Shown: positions 8,933 to 18,199 of the stretch, piece by piece
How positions within the stretch are numbered: the first letter of the stretch is position 1
Layout: every line of letters starts with the position of its first letter
Source of the DNA: Clostridiales bacterium
GTDB taxonomy: Bacteria; Bacillota_E; Sulfobacillia; Sulfobacillales; JAIMBI01
NCBI GenBank assembly: GCA_027318915.1
Contig: DAHVOH010000005.1
Span: forward strand, 4,183 to 68,182
DNA length: 64,000 nucleotides
Reading direction: 5' to 3'
Position numbers and translations under genes: made by a program
The notes under the pieces: generated by a model
Told to the model about the DNA's origin: nothing
Seen by the model: the letters and a program-made list of their open reading frames with translations, nothing else
Databases searched by the model: none

Positions 8933-10540
8933 ATGACACAGGAGACACTTTTAGGTTTCAAAGACATAGGACTCAGCCCGGCCGTCATGCGCGCCGTGGT
9001 GGACATGGGCTTCGAGGAGCCCACGCCCATTCAGATGCAGACCATCCCGCCCATCATGGAGGGCCGGGATTTGATCGGGCAGGCTCAGACCGGCACCGGC
9101 AAAACGGCCGCGTTTGGCATCCCCATCGTGGAACGCATCGATCACCGCAGCCGCAAGGTCCAGGCCCTGGTGCTGGCACCCACCCGCGAGTTGGCCATCC
9201 AGGTCTCGGAAGAGCTGACGCGCATCGGCCGGCACACGGTTCTCCGGGTACTGCCGATATACGGCGGGCAATCGTATGATCGCCAGATTCGCGCCTTGGA
9301 ACATGGTGTCCAGGTGGTGATCGGAACACCCGGCCGCGTCATTGACCATATCCGGCGCGGGACGCTGAAGCTCGACGCCGTGCGCATTGCCGTGCTCGAC
9401 GAGGCGGACGAGATGTTGGACATGGGCTTCATCGAAGACGTGGAGTTCATCCTGCAGCAGATGCCGGCGGAGCGCCAGACGCTGTTGTTTTCCGCCACGG
9501 TCCCGCCGCCCATCGCGCACTTGGCGCAGCGGTATCTCCGGAATCCCGCCCACGTGGTCATCAACCCCGAACGGCTGACCGTGCCGCAGACGGAACAGTG
9601 GTACTACGAAGTGCGCGAGCACGAAAAGGTGGACGCGGTCTCCCGAATCCTGGACGTTGAGGGCGCGGAGCGGACCATCATCTTCTGCCGCACCAAGCGT
9701 CGCGTCGATGAACTGACCGAAGCGCTCCAGGCGCGCGGGTATTCGGCGGAGGCGATTCACGGCGACCTCAACCAGACCCAGCGTCTGCGGGTGTTGAAGC
9801 GATTTAAGGAAGGATCCAGCGAAATCCTCGTCGCGACCGATGTCGCCGCGCGCGGCCTGGACATCGAGCATGTGACCCATGTGGTCAACTACGATCTGCC
9901 CCAGGACCCGGAGGGCTATGTCCACCGGATCGGGCGAACCGGACGGGCGGGGCGCTCCGGCAACGCCATCACGCTGATCCACCCCAAAGAAATGCGCCAG
10001 CTGCGGATGATGGAGCGGGTGCTCCGGGTTCACGTGGCGCGGCGCACCGTGCCCACGCAGGCGGACGTCGTCGAGAAGCAGCGTGAAGCGTTGAAGCTGC
10101 GCTTGGCTGAAGAGATTGATCGGGGCGTGCTGCCGGAATACCGGGAGGTGGCGCTCGAGTTGGCCGATGAATACGACTCGGTGGACGTGGCGGCCGCCGC
10201 CCTGCGCTTGCTCAACGAACGCGGTCGGGACGTCACCGAATCGGCCAATTATGGCGACACCGGAGCGGAACGGGGCATGGTGCGCCTGTTCTTGAATCTG
10301 GGCCGCATCGACCGGGTCAGCCCGGCCGACGTCGTGCGGGGCATCGCGGAAGCCAGCGGGATCGCCGGCAGCGTCATCGGGCTCATCGACATCTACGACC
10401 GCTTCACGTTTGTGGAAGTGCCCGACGATGTGGCGCACAAGGTCATGGCGGCCGCGTCGCGGCTCTCCATTCACGGCAAGCCCGTCAATGTGGAGCCGGC
10501 CCGGCCGCGGGAGGAGTCAGCCGGGCGAGCGCGAATATAA
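8933..10540 (+). CDS. DEAD-box ATP-dependent RNA helicase (CshA/DeaD type)
   Basis: Unwinds RNA duplexes in ribosome assembly and mRNA turnover. Motifs in order: Q motif GFEEPTPIQ (26-34), AQTGTGKT (51-58), PTRELA (83-88), TPGR, DEAD (156-159), SAT (187-189) and [11 protein letters not shown] (331-341). The C-terminal 75 residues ([20 protein letters not shown]) form a DbpA/CsdA-like RNA-binding domain, so this is the long CshA/DeaD class. The ATG at 8933 has TAGGAGA 5 nt upstream, and that site overlaps the cinA stop, so the two genes are likely cotranscribed. The gap to recA is 32 nt. Confidence 0.94.
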   Translation: MTQETLLGFKDIGLSPAVMRAVVDMGFEEPTPIQMQTIPPIMEGRDLIGQAQTGTGKTAAFGIPIVERIDHRSRKVQALVLAPTRELAIQVSEELTRIGRHTVLRVLPIYGGQSYDRQIRALEHGVQVVIGTPGRVIDHIRRGTLKLDAVRIAVLDEADEMLDMGFIEDVEFILQQMPAERQTLLFSATVPPPIAHLAQRYLRNPAHVVINPERLTVPQTEQWYYEVREHEKVDAVSRILDVEGAERTIIFCRTKRRVDELTEALQARGYSAEAIHGDLNQTQRLRVLKRFKEGSSEILVATDVAARGLDIEHVTHVVNYDLPQDPEGYVHRIGRTGRAGRSGNAITLIHPKEMRQLRMMERVLRVHVARRTVPTQADVVEKQREALKLRLAEEIDRGVLPEYREVALELADEYDSVDVAAAALRLLNERGRDVTESANYGDTGAERGMVRLFLNLGRIDRVSPADVVRGIAEASGIAGSVIGLIDIYDRFTFVEVPDDVAHKVMAAASRLSIHGKPVNVEPARPREESAGRARI

Positions 10541-10572
10541 CCCGCCATCGGACCCGCCGAGGAGGAACCACC

Positions 10573-11598
10573 GTGGCGATGGAGCGCGAAAAAGCGCTGG
10601 ATTTGGCGTTGGCCCAGATCGAGAAGCAGTTTGGCAAAGGGTCCATCATGCGGATGGGGGAGGCCACCAGCCGCATGGCGGTGGAGGTGATCCCCACCGG
10701 CGCTTTGGCGCTGGACATAGCCTTGGGTGTCGGCGGTCTACCCCGGGGACGGGTGGTGGAGATCTTTGGTCAAGAGTCCTCCGGCAAGACCACCGTCGCC
10801 CTGCACGTGGTGGCGGAAGCCCAGCGGGGAGGAGGCATCGCCGCCTTCATTGATGCCGAGCACGCCCTGGATCCCACCTACGCCGCCAAACTGGGCGTGG
10901 ATGTTGACCAGCTGCTGATTTCCCAGCCGGACACGGGCGAGCAGGCTCTGGAAATCGCCGAGGCTCTGGTCCGGTCGGGAGCGGTCGATGTCGTGGTGGT
11001 GGACTCGGTGGCCGCCCTGGTGCCCCGTGCGGAGATCGAGGGCGAGATGGGGGATGCGCACGTCGGTCTCCAGGCGCGCTTGATGAGCCAGGCGCTCCGG
11101 AAATTGACCGGGGCCATTTCCAAGTCGCACTCCATCGCCATCTTCATCAATCAGTTGCGCGAAAAAGTCGGGGTCATGTTCGGCAACCCCGAGACGACGC
11201 CGGGCGGGCGGGCCCTCAAGTTTTACGCCACGGTCCGCCTGGAAGTGCGGCGGGCTGAGACCTTGAAGAACGGCAATGATGTGATCGGCAGCCGCACGCG
11301 GGTGAAAGTCGTGAAAAACAAGGTCGCCCCGCCGTTCAAGCAGGCGGAGTTTGATATCCTGTATGGCGAAGGCATTTCGCGAGAGGGCAACGTCCTGGAT
11401 GTGGCCGTCGATCAGGGTGTCGTGCAGAAGAGCGGGGCCTGGTATTCATACGGCGACCTACGTCTCGGCCAGGGTCGCGAGAGCGCCCGCGAATACCTCA
11501 AGCAAAATGCCGTATTGGCGCAGGAACTGGAGGCCAAATTGCGGCAGATGATGTTGCAGGCGGCCGTGACGTCCACGCCCGCCGATGAGGACGAGTGA
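10573..11598 (+). CDS. recA: RecA recombinase
   Basis: Forms ATP-dependent filaments on single-stranded DNA for homologous recombination and triggers LexA self-cleavage. Walker A GQESSGKT is at residues 66-73; [12 protein letters not shown] (Walker B), the L1/L2 loops ([25 protein letters not shown]) and the C-terminal Lys/Gln stretch are all in place. Length is 341 aa, normal. GTG start at 10573 with GAGGAGG 8 nt before. It overlaps recX by 14 nt. A LexA gene lies at 29897; no clear SOS box was spotted upstream of recA. Confidence 0.98.
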   Translation: MAMEREKALDLALAQIEKQFGKGSIMRMGEATSRMAVEVIPTGALALDIALGVGGLPRGRVVEIFGQESSGKTTVALHVVAEAQRGGGIAAFIDAEHALDPTYAAKLGVDVDQLLISQPDTGEQALEIAEALVRSGAVDVVVVDSVAALVPRAEIEGEMGDAHVGLQARLMSQALRKLTGAISKSHSIAIFINQLREKVGVMFGNPETTPGGRALKFYATVRLEVRRAETLKNGNDVIGSRTRVKVVKNKVAPPFKQAEFDILYGEGISREGNVLDVAVDQGVVQKSGAWYSYGDLRLGQGRESAREYLKQNAVLAQELEAKLRQMMLQAAVTSTPADEDE

Positions 11599-12055
11599 CG
11601 AGGGTTACCGCGCGGCGTTGCGCTGGCTGGCGCAACGCGCGCTGACGGCTCGAGAAGTGCGCGACCGCCTGGAACGCCAGGAGACCGAAGCGGCGGACCA
11701 GGTGGTTGCCCGTTTGTTGCAGGAGGGATGGCTTTCGGACCAGGCGGTGGCGGACCTGGAGCTGAGACGGGCTCAGTCTCAGGGCCGAGGCCCGGGCCGG
11801 TTGGCCCAGCGCCTGCGGCAGCGGGGCGTGGACAGCCAAGTGGCGCAGGACACCCTGGCGCGGTGGTCTCCCGAGGATGTGTGGGCGCAAGCGGAGGCCA
11901 TCGCCCGGCGGGCGGACCCCAAGACGCTCGCGGACCGGCAGCGACTGGCCCGCAAGCTTCAGCGGCAAGGCTTCGCTTCCGCCGACATCGTCCGCGCACT
12001 GCGGATGGTGGTGGCCGGCGACTCGGACCGCGGGGAGGAATCGGAATGGCTGTGA
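11585..12055 (+). CDS. recX: RecX regulatory protein
   Basis: Small helical protein that binds RecA filaments and limits their activity. The 156-aa product has the tandem three-helix pattern of Rec[23 protein letters not shown], then [19 protein letters not shown], then [20 protein letters not shown] and a last repeat ending [21 protein letters not shown]. The ATG at 11585 lies inside the end of recA (14-nt overlap), which implies translational coupling. The product is at the short end for the family. Confidence 0.88.
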   Translation: MRTSDEGYRAALRWLAQRALTAREVRDRLERQETEAADQVVARLLQEGWLSDQAVADLELRRAQSQGRGPGRLAQRLRQRGVDSQVAQDTLARWSPEDVWAQAEAIARRADPKTLADRQRLARKLQRQGFASADIVRALRMVVAGDSDRGEESEWL

Positions 12056-12353
12056 CGCGACCGCGGGCGCGCGGGCCCGAGGAGCCCAGGACGCCGTCCG
12101 GTCATCCTGGGCGTCGCGGCGAACCACCCACGCCACGAGACAGTCGTTCGCCAGCTTGTGCCGGACGCCACGGATTCGATACCCGCCGCAAGGGGCCGGC
12201 TGGGCGCCTGAGCTCACGCGCACGGCGCCGCCCGTCTGGCCCGCCGTTGCCTTCGGTCTTCCGTTCGCATCCGGATCTGGCGTCCACAACACCGACAATT
12301 GGCAGGAGCCGGGGCCTTCGGGCCCGCGGCCAGGTCAGAAAGGGGTGTACGGC
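12056..12353. other. Intergenic region, recX to the 12354 gene
   Basis: About 300 nt with no convincing gene on either strand. A hairpin GGGCC-TTCG-GGCCC lies about 30 nt before the next start, with a UUCG-type loop, and may be a processing or attenuation element. In many Firmicutes the RNase Y gene rny lies between recA/recX and ymdB; it is absent here. Confidence 0.5.
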
Positions 12354-12875
12354 ATGACGCAGTTCAAGGGAATGGGAGGTTTCGGGGCCAGCCCACGGGG
12401 AGTGGGCGCCTTGATTGCAGTGCTTGTCCGCTACCCGGAGGTATCCAGTTTGGAGTTGGATGCCCACGAGGGAATGCTGGCCCTCTCGTTTTGCTGCCGC
12501 GGTGTCGTTGCGCCCCAGCTGTTTGAGCAGATCCACGAGGCGTGGCAGGAATCTTTGCTCACATACCGCGAGTGCCTCCGTCAGCCCGCGCCGCGCTTGG
12601 AGCGGCTGGAGCTGGACGTGATGGAGACGGTCTCCACCGTCATCTTGACCCGTGACGTCGAGTCCCTGACGGTGGAAGAGGTGGGCCTGTCGATTGAAAT
12701 CCTGCGCGAGCAGGTGGGCAACGAGCTGGTGGCCGACCCCGCCGATCTGGTGGAGGAGGAATGGATGGCTCAGGAAGAAACCATCCAAGCCACTCTGGAG
12801 ACGCTGCGCGACACGCCGGGAGGACGGCTGTTTGCTTTGCGCGAAGAGGGTCGGGTGCTGGTCTTCAACAGCTGA
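12354..12875 (+). CDS. Unknown conserved-looking cytoplasmic protein between recX and ymdB
   Basis: Not recognised. The 173-aa product has no signal or membrane segment. After a Gly-rich start (MTQFKGMGGFGASPRG) comes a beta-alpha region (GALIAVLVRYPEVSSLELD, GMLALSFCCRGVV). A long acidic helical part follows (LTVEEVGLSIEILREQVGNEL, ADLVEEEWMAQEETIQATLETL). ATG at 12354 with AAAGGGGTG upstream. It sits 12 nt before ymdB and is probably cotranscribed with it. Its place between recX and ymdB suggests a house-keeping role, but no function can be claimed. Confidence 0.8.
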   Translation: MTQFKGMGGFGASPRGVGALIAVLVRYPEVSSLELDAHEGMLALSFCCRGVVAPQLFEQIHEAWQESLLTYRECLRQPAPRLERLELDVMETVSTVILTRDVESLTVEEVGLSIEILREQVGNELVADPADLVEEEWMAQEETIQATLETLRDTPGGRLFALREEGRVLVFNS

Positions 12876-12887
12876 AAGGCGGATGCC

Positions 12888-13664
12888 GTGCGGGTGATGC
12901 TGATAGGCGACGTGGTGGGTCGGCCCGGACGCCGCGTGGTGAACGAATGGGTGCCGCGGTTGATTCGTGACCGCGGCCTCGACTTCGTTGTCGCCAACGG
13001 GGAAAACGCCGCCGGCGGCAACGGGCTGACGCATGAGGTGGCCGATGCCCTGTGGGCGAGCGGCATCGATGTCCTGACGTCGGGCAATCACATCTTCGAC
13101 AAACGCGAAGTGCTGGAGTTCCTGGATGACAGTTCGCAAGTGATCCGACCCCTCAACTATCCGCACGGCGTTCCGGGCCGGGGCGTCACGGTGATGCCCG
13201 CCCGCTCGGGCTCCCTGGTGGCCGTGCTCAATGTCTCCGGCCAAAGCTTCATGCCGGCCGCCTACGGCAATCCGTTCGAGGCGGTGGACGCTGCGCTGGC
13301 GGAGCTACCCCCGGTCGACGCCATTCTCGTCGACATGCACGCCGAAACCACGTCCGAAAAGGCCGCCATGGGATGGTACTTGGACGGACGCGTCGCGGCC
13401 GTCGTCGGCACGCATACCCACGTGCAGACGGCCGACGAACGGATCCTGCCCGGCGGCACCGCGTTTCTCACCGATCTGGGCATGACGGGACCGTACAACT
13501 CCGTCATTGGCGTGCGCACCCCGTTGGTGTTGGAAAAGCTGACCCGCCAGATGCCGGTGCGGTTCGAAACCGCCAGTGGCCCGGCCCAGTTGTGCGGCCT
13601 CATCATCACCGTCGAAGGCGGTCGCAGCCTCGACGTGGAGCGCGTCTTTCTGCGCGAACCGTAG
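12888..13664 (+). CDS. ymdB: YmdB-family metallophosphoesterase (TIGR00282)
   Basis: Calcineurin-like phosphodiesterase; B. subtilis YmdB hydrolyses 2',3'-cyclic nucleotides and affects biofilm and motility decisions. The metal-binding motifs are visible: IGDVVGRPGR (N-terminus), NGENAAGGNG, TSGNHIFDKRE, DMHAE and GTHTHVQTADERILPGG. Length is 258 aa, typical. Start is GTG at 12888, which aligns with the family N-terminus (V-R-V-M-L-I-G-D); the upstream Shine-Dalgarno is weak. It follows the unknown gene by 12 nt and the dipeptidase gene comes 25 nt later. Confidence 0.93.
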   Translation: MRVMLIGDVVGRPGRRVVNEWVPRLIRDRGLDFVVANGENAAGGNGLTHEVADALWASGIDVLTSGNHIFDKREVLEFLDDSSQVIRPLNYPHGVPGRGVTVMPARSGSLVAVLNVSGQSFMPAAYGNPFEAVDAALAELPPVDAILVDMHAETTSEKAAMGWYLDGRVAAVVGTHTHVQTADERILPGGTAFLTDLGMTGPYNSVIGVRTPLVLEKLTRQMPVRFETASGPAQLCGLIITVEGGRSLDVERVFLREP

Positions 13665-13689
13665 AGAGGGCGCTCCGGAAAGGAGTTTC

Positions 13690-14673
13690 ATGCGCTGGCG
13701 CACTCATGATCTCGTGACCGTTGACACGCATGCGGACAGCCTGGGCGCCGTCCTGGAAGGCCGGCGCCGCCTCCACGACGCGGCCTTGGAAGGCCAGTTG
13801 GATCTCGGGCGCATGCGCCAAGTGGGTCACACCCTGCAATTCTTTTCCTGCTTCGTGGAGCCGGAGTATAAGCCCGAGCGGTCGCTTTCCCGGCTTTTGA
13901 CCTACATCGACGCGTTCTACCGCGAGTTTGAGCCGGAGCCCCATGCCCACGTGATCACCGACCTCGCCTCACTGGATCGACTGCTGGGAGATCCCGGCGC
14001 CGTGGGCGGGGCTCTGTCGGTGGAGGGGGCCGAAGCGCTCGGCACCGATCCGGCCCGGCTCCGCATCCTGTGGCGGCTGGGCGTCCGGTTGTTGTCCTTT
14101 ACCTGGAATCAGCGCAACGACTTGGCGGACGGTGCCGGCGAGGATCCGGGCGGCGGCGGATTGTCCCGCGCCGGGCGCGACATGGTGCGGGCGATGAACG
14201 ACCTGCATATGATCCTCGATGTGTCGCACCTCGCGGAAGCCGGATTCTGGGACGTGCTGGAGGTGACGGCAGAGCCGCCGATTGCGTCCCACTCCAACTG
14301 CCGCGCGCTGGCCGACCATCGTCGAAATCTCTCCGATGCGCAGATTCGCGCGTTGGCCGACCGGGGCGGGGTCCAAGGCATCGCCTTCGTCACGGATTTT
14401 CTGGGCGGGGCACGTGACCTGACGCGGGTGGGCGACCATGTCATCCATCATCTTGAGGTGGTGGGCAACGACCGTCATGTGGGCCTGGGCTCAGACTTTG
14501 ACGGAGTTCCGGAGCCGGTGGTGGGCCTGGAGGACATCACCCGTCTGCCGGACCTCTTCGAGCATCTGGCCCAGCGTGGACTGAGCGACGCCACCATCGC
14601 CCGCCTGGCCGGCCAAAACTATGTGGAGTTCCTCCGCGCCGCTTGGGGCCCGGCGGCCAGCCCGGCTCCGTAA
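13690..14673 (+). CDS. Membrane dipeptidase-type metallopeptidase (M19)
   Basis: Zinc dipeptidase of the renal-dipeptidase fold, acting on dipeptides in the cytoplasm. The first zinc motif is DTHADSLG (residues 14-21). Further metal-site or active-site regions are SVEGAEALG, DVSHLAEAGFWDVLE, PIASHSNCRAL and LGSDFDGV. Length is 327 aa, as expected. ATG at 13690 with AAAGGAG upstream. It follows ymdB closely and is probably in the same transcript. The physiological substrate is unknown. Confidence 0.9.
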   Translation: MRWRTHDLVTVDTHADSLGAVLEGRRRLHDAALEGQLDLGRMRQVGHTLQFFSCFVEPEYKPERSLSRLLTYIDAFYREFEPEPHAHVITDLASLDRLLGDPGAVGGALSVEGAEALGTDPARLRILWRLGVRLLSFTWNQRNDLADGAGEDPGGGGLSRAGRDMVRAMNDLHMILDVSHLAEAGFWDVLEVTAEPPIASHSNCRALADHRRNLSDAQIRALADRGGVQGIAFVTDFLGGARDLTRVGDHVIHHLEVVGNDRHVGLGSDFDGVPEPVVGLEDITRLPDLFEHLAQRGLSDATIARLAGQNYVEFLRAAWGPAASPAP

Positions 14674-14786
14674 GTCCGCTCACGTGCCGGCGACCGGCGG
14701 ACGATGCCGGTGTGCGGACGTCGGCCGGCGGGGGTTGGACTCCGCGCCGCTGTGGGCACCTCCAGCAGCCGGCCGGTATATTTTCC

Positions 14787-15125
14787 CTGTCGTGGGATAT
14801 CCTAAGGCCAGAGGGGGAAGTCGGGACGAAAGCTAAAACGCCGCCCGCCCGGCCATGGTCCTGGCAGCAGGAAGCGGAGCGGCTTCGATGCGAAAATGCT
14901 TGGCTGCGCGAGCGGCTCACCGCCCTACGCGCCAGCCGTCGCCTGCTCTTGACGCTGTTGGCCCGCGACGCCGCCATCTGCCCCCGCGAGCAAACGGATG
15001 GGGGAGTGGGCGAGGCGCCTCGGCGGCCGGGGCGGGTCTCCCCGTTCGGCCGCTCCCGCTCCCGCGAGCACTCCCCAGGAGGACAGCCGGTCAACAGCGG
15101 ACCGGATCCGATGCGCTCTCGATAA
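14787..15125 (+). CDS. Doubtful small ORF with a leucine-rich coiled coil
   Basis: Reading frame of about 110 codons with no standard start in a good place; a CTG at 14787 is only a guess. A Gln/Glu/Leu/Arg-rich stretch (WQQEAERLRCENAWLRERL) looks like a coiled coil, but the last 40 residues are low-complexity Arg/Pro/Ser. Upstream, TATATTTT at about 14777-14784 could be a -10 element. It overlaps a better small ORF on the other strand. It may be chance in GC-rich DNA. Confidence 0.2.
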   Translation: MSWDILRPEGEVGTKAKTPPARPWSWQQEAERLRCENAWLRERLTALRASRRLLLTLLARDAAICPREQTDGGVGEAPRRPGRVSPFGRSRSREHSPGGQPVNSGPDPMRSR

Positions 15126-15246
15126 GCGTATAGAGACTGGGCGGGTCCTGCGGGTCATCGTATCCCCACTCCAGCCGATCCCAACCGTCTTCATCCGGCA
15201 GCCACAGCGGCCCGTTCTCCGCGTCGGGCACTCGTCGACTGCGCAT
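15091..15246 (-). CDS. Small acidic, Trp-rich protein of 51 residues
   Basis: Not recognised. The frame starts with ATG at 15246 after GGGGGGTG and reads MRSRRVPDAENGPLWLPDED, then a GWDRLEWGYDDPQDPP block and TLIESASDPVRC before TGA. Acidic and aromatic residues dominate; no membrane segment. It has a good ribosome site, a proper start and non-random composition, which argue for a real gene. It is divergent from the GH18 gene, 80 nt away. No function suggested. Confidence 0.5.
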   Translation of the reverse strand: MRSRRVPDAENGPLWLPDEDGWDRLEWGYDDPQDPPSLYTLIESASDPVRC

Positions 15247-15326
15247 CTTGTTCACCCCCCGTCTAGCGTGACCCGCATCCGGGCGTTTGACGCATACCCC
15301 GGCGCGGCCATCCCGATACTAGGGGC

Positions 15327-16391
15327 ATGAACGGAAGCCATTGGGGCAGAGAAATTCGCCGCCATCCGCTGCCCTGGGCCGTGGGCGCGGCGCTGGCGCT
15401 GGCGGTGGCCATCGTCTGGGTCGGCCGCTCCTGGTTTGGCCAGTCCACGCCGCTGGCCCGGTCGCACTTCCAGGTGATTGGCTTCTACGAGAACAAGACA
15501 CCGGGCGCCCCCGCGCCCTCCTCGCGGAGTTCCTTCCTGCAGCACTGGCGATCGCTGACGACGGTGAGCCCGCGCTGGTTTTCCGTTCAGGCCGACGGGT
15601 CGGTGAGCGATCTTGGCTACGACGCCAGTGTGGCGGCGTTTGCCCGGCGGCATCACATCGCCCTGGTGCCGCTGGTCACCAATCTGGGCAGCGCGATGCT
15701 GAGCACCGCCGCCCTCCGGCAGACGACGGCCGCCAATCTGCAGCGCATCGTGCGCCACGATCGCCTGGCCGGCGTCAACATCGACTTTGAGCTGCTGCCC
15801 GCGGCAGATCGCACGACCTTGAGCGACTTCGTCGCGGATCTCCGGCGGCGCTTGGGGCCCGATAAAATCATCGCCGTCTCGGTCTTCCCCTTGGTGGGGC
15901 TCCCGGCATCCATCAACGGGGCGGATGACTATGGCCTGTTGGCCCGATGGGCCAATTATCTGGTGATCATGGCCTACGACCACCATTACAGCGGCGGCCC
16001 GCCCGGAGCCGTGGCCCCCTACGGCTGGGTGGAGGCGAACGTGCGCCGCGCCCTCACCCTGGTCCCGGCCGACCATCTCGTCCTGGCCATCGGGATGTAT
16101 GGATACGACTGGGTCAACAACGGGGCGGCCGGTCCCGCCGCCACCGTAAGCGACACAGCGGCCCAAGCGTTGGCGCGCCAGCACGGCCTCACGCCCGTCT
16201 ACGACCGGGCCACCTCGCAGAATCACTTCACCTATACCGCCGGCGGCGTCTCGCATGTGGTCTGGTACATGGGCGATCGCTCCGCCGCGGCCCGCGTCGC
16301 CTTGGCGCGGCAATACCATCTGGCCGGGGTGGCGCTGTGGCGTCTCGGCGACGAGGACCCGCGCTTCTGGCGCAGCCTGTCCGGTCCCTAG
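15327..16391 (+). CDS. Glycoside hydrolase 18-like exported protein (YaaH/spore-type)
   Basis: TIM-barrel protein of the GH18 family, in the branch with spore germination/cortex proteins such as YaaH. One membrane segment or signal (residues about 16-36). The catalytic strand reads LAGVNIDFELL (D-F-E at the GH18 DxxDxDxE position), followed by YLVIMAYDHHYSGG and the final WRLGDEDPRFW. No LysM repeats are present. It probably cleaves or binds peptidoglycan or other N-acetylglucosamine polymers outside the cell. ATG at 15327 lacks a strong ribosome site. Confidence 0.85.
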   Translation: MNGSHWGREIRRHPLPWAVGAALALAVAIVWVGRSWFGQSTPLARSHFQVIGFYENKTPGAPAPSSRSSFLQHWRSLTTVSPRWFSVQADGSVSDLGYDASVAAFARRHHIALVPLVTNLGSAMLSTAALRQTTAANLQRIVRHDRLAGVNIDFELLPAADRTTLSDFVADLRRRLGPDKIIAVSVFPLVGLPASINGADDYGLLARWANYLVIMAYDHHYSGGPPGAVAPYGWVEANVRRALTLVPADHLVLAIGMYGYDWVNNGAAGPAATVSDTAAQALARQHGLTPVYDRATSQNHFTYTAGGVSHVVWYMGDRSAAARVALARQYHLAGVALWRLGDEDPRFWRSLSGP

Positions 16392-16403
16392 CCGACCCGG
16401 CGG

Positions 16404-16985
16404 TCACGCCGCCGGACGGCGGCGTCGTCGCCAGAACCACAGGACCCATCCCAGCACGACGACGGCTCCGATGATCACCACCCAGGTTTCAAAATGCTCC
16501 GCCTGGCTCCAGTGGCGCTTGCCTTGAAAACCCAGCACCATGAACACCACGGTCCAGGGCAGGGCGCCGAGCAGGCTGTACCCGATGAACCGGCCCAGCG
16601 GCATGGCGGCGAAGCCGGCCGGCAGCGAGATATAGGTCCGGACTCCCGGCACGAGCCGTCCGAAAAATACGGCGCGGTCTCCGTGGCGCCGAAACCAGCG
16701 CTCGGCGCGCTCCAATTCATGATGGCGCAGAATCGGCGTCAGCAGGGGACGTCCGCCCCAATACGCCACCGCGTACGAGGCGAGGGACCCGAGCAGGCCT
16801 CCGATCAGCGCCGCCAACCCGGCCTCGACCCAGCTTGCGCGCCCCACCGCCACCAGATATCCGGCGAAGGGCAGAATGATCTCGCTGGGGATGGGGATGG
16901 CGGCGCTTTCCAGGAACATCCCGATCAGCACCCCGCCCACACCCAATCCCACCAAGCTATCGGCCACCTGTGTCAAGAGATGCAT
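16404..16985 (-). CDS. DedA-family membrane protein
   Basis: Integral membrane protein of the DedA/SNARE-associated family, implicated in lipid carrier flipping and envelope homeostasis. Visible features: GVLIGMFLESAAIPIPSEIILPFAGYL (re-entrant region with conserved Glu and Pro), a G-rich second region and FFGRLVPGVRTYISLPAGFAAMP, which is the DedA signature. Four to five membrane helices, with a basic C-terminal tail. Length is 193 aa, normal. It converges on the GH18 gene with 12 nt between stops. Confidence 0.92.
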   Translation of the reverse strand: MHLLTQVADSLVGLGVGGVLIGMFLESAAIPIPSEIILPFAGYLVAVGRASWVEAGLAALIGGLLGSLASYAVAYWGGRPLLTPILRHHELERAERWFRRHGDRAVFFGRLVPGVRTYISLPAGFAAMPLGRFIGYSLLGALPWTVVFMVLGFQGKRHWSQAEHFETWVVIIGAVVVLGWVLWFWRRRRRPAA

Positions 16986-17145
16986 CGTCGGGGATGTCGA
17001 CTCCTTTCCGAATCGGCTGGGCTCCGGGCGCCAAGCCGGGCGGCTCGGCGCGCTGCCCTCGCCGTGACTTGCGGGTCCACGGGGGATCGGACCGTCTCGG
17101 CCGCACGCGTCGCGCGCACCGTCCCGGCGGGACCACCCTGACGAC

Positions 17146-18198
17146 TCAGGGCGCCGACCCCATCACAGCCTCAGCGAGCGCGCGGTATCCCGCCTCCATC
17201 CAGCGTCCCACCGCCCGCGTCGGCATGCCGGACCGCGCCTCGGCCCGAAAGGCGGCCAGCTGTTCCAGATCCAAAACCCCGGCGCTCAAGCCTTCTCCCA
17301 CCGGGTGTTCACTTTCGGCGCGCACACCCGATCCATCCGCCGTCAGTTCCCGGGGGACGTACACCCCCGCCTTGCCGGTCAGTGTCAGCCCATACAGCGA
17401 CCCGGTTCCGGCTCCGACCACCGTCGGGAGGCCCGACTCCTGCGTACGGGCCCAAGCCCCCCGCCGGGCCTTCGCTTCGCGCCAGTCCGGGTCCGGATCG
17501 GCGATGGGGATGGCCATGAGCTCGACGCCTTGGGCGGCGGCCAGGCGAAAGGTCTCAAAGAACGAAGCGTCATGGCAGACGGCCACCCCCAGGGGCAACG
17601 TCACCCCCGGCACGCGGTGCCATTCGGTCCCCGGGTCCACGCCCCACCGCCGCTCCAAGGGTAGCGGATGGAGCTTGGGCTGTCGATGCACCAGACGGCC
17701 GTCGGGCCCGAAGACGAGCGCTTGATTGTGGAAGCGGCCCCGCACCGTGGCCAGCTGCGAGCCGGCCACAATGACGAGGCCATACAGCCGAGCCAGATAC
17801 CCAAAGATGTCCCGATACACCGGGGCGACGGCATCGGCCCAAGCCCTGAGCCGCTCTCCCACCTCGGCGTCGCTCAACTGAGCGGCCGAAGGCGTTCCCA
17901 CCCGCTCGGTGAGCAATCCCAGCAGCGGGGTGGCCATATCCTCGGGGAACACCACCAGCGCCGCGCCGAGGTGATGCGCCTCGTCCAGCACCGCCATCAG
18001 CCGGTCCACCCACGCGTCCAGCGCCCGAACCGGCTCCATGCGCCACTGGACACCGGCGACAACCAGCTGCCGCCGGCTCCAGGCCATCGGCTTTACATCC
18101 GTCGGCGACGGCAGTTTGAGGCGCCGGCGCTGCCAAGCCGCCAGTCCCGTCAGCAAAACACGCCCGACGGGCAATTGCCAGGCATCGTGCCCGCCCAT
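17146..18198 (-). CDS. Carbon-nitrogen hydrolase (nitrilase superfamily)
   Basis: Amidase/nitrilase fold with the full catalytic triad: Glu86 in VVFPED, Lys175 in RQPKLHPL and Cys208 in VAVCHDASFFE. The 350-aa product has an N-terminal extension of about 45 residues before the catalytic domain. Substrate unknown. ATG at 18198 starts 1 nt after the stop of the upstream gene, a cysteine-less homologue, and the D,D-carboxypeptidase gene is upstream of that, so all three are probably one transcript. This suggests an amidase acting in envelope turnover, or a heteromeric enzyme; both are inference. Confidence 0.88.
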   Translation of the reverse strand: MGGHDAWQLPVGRVLLTGLAAWQRRRLKLPSPTDVKPMAWSRRQLVVAGVQWRMEPVRALDAWVDRLMAVLDEAHHLGAALVVFPEDMATPLLGLLTERVGTPSAAQLSDAEVGERLRAWADAVAPVYRDIFGYLARLYGLVIVAGSQLATVRGRFHNQALVFGPDGRLVHRQPKLHPLPLERRWGVDPGTEWHRVPGVTLPLGVAVCHDASFFETFRLAAAQGVELMAIPIADPDPDWREAKARRGAWARTQESGLPTVVGAGTGSLYGLTLTGKAGVYVPRELTADGSGVRAESEHPVGEGLSAGVLDLEQLAAFRAEARSGMPTRAVGRWMEAGYRALAEAVMGSAP

Positions 18199-18199
18199 G

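Noticed and set aside
10541..10572. SOS box upstream of recA
   Set aside because: No GAAC-N4-GTTC-like sequence seen in the short gap or, by eye, near lexA.
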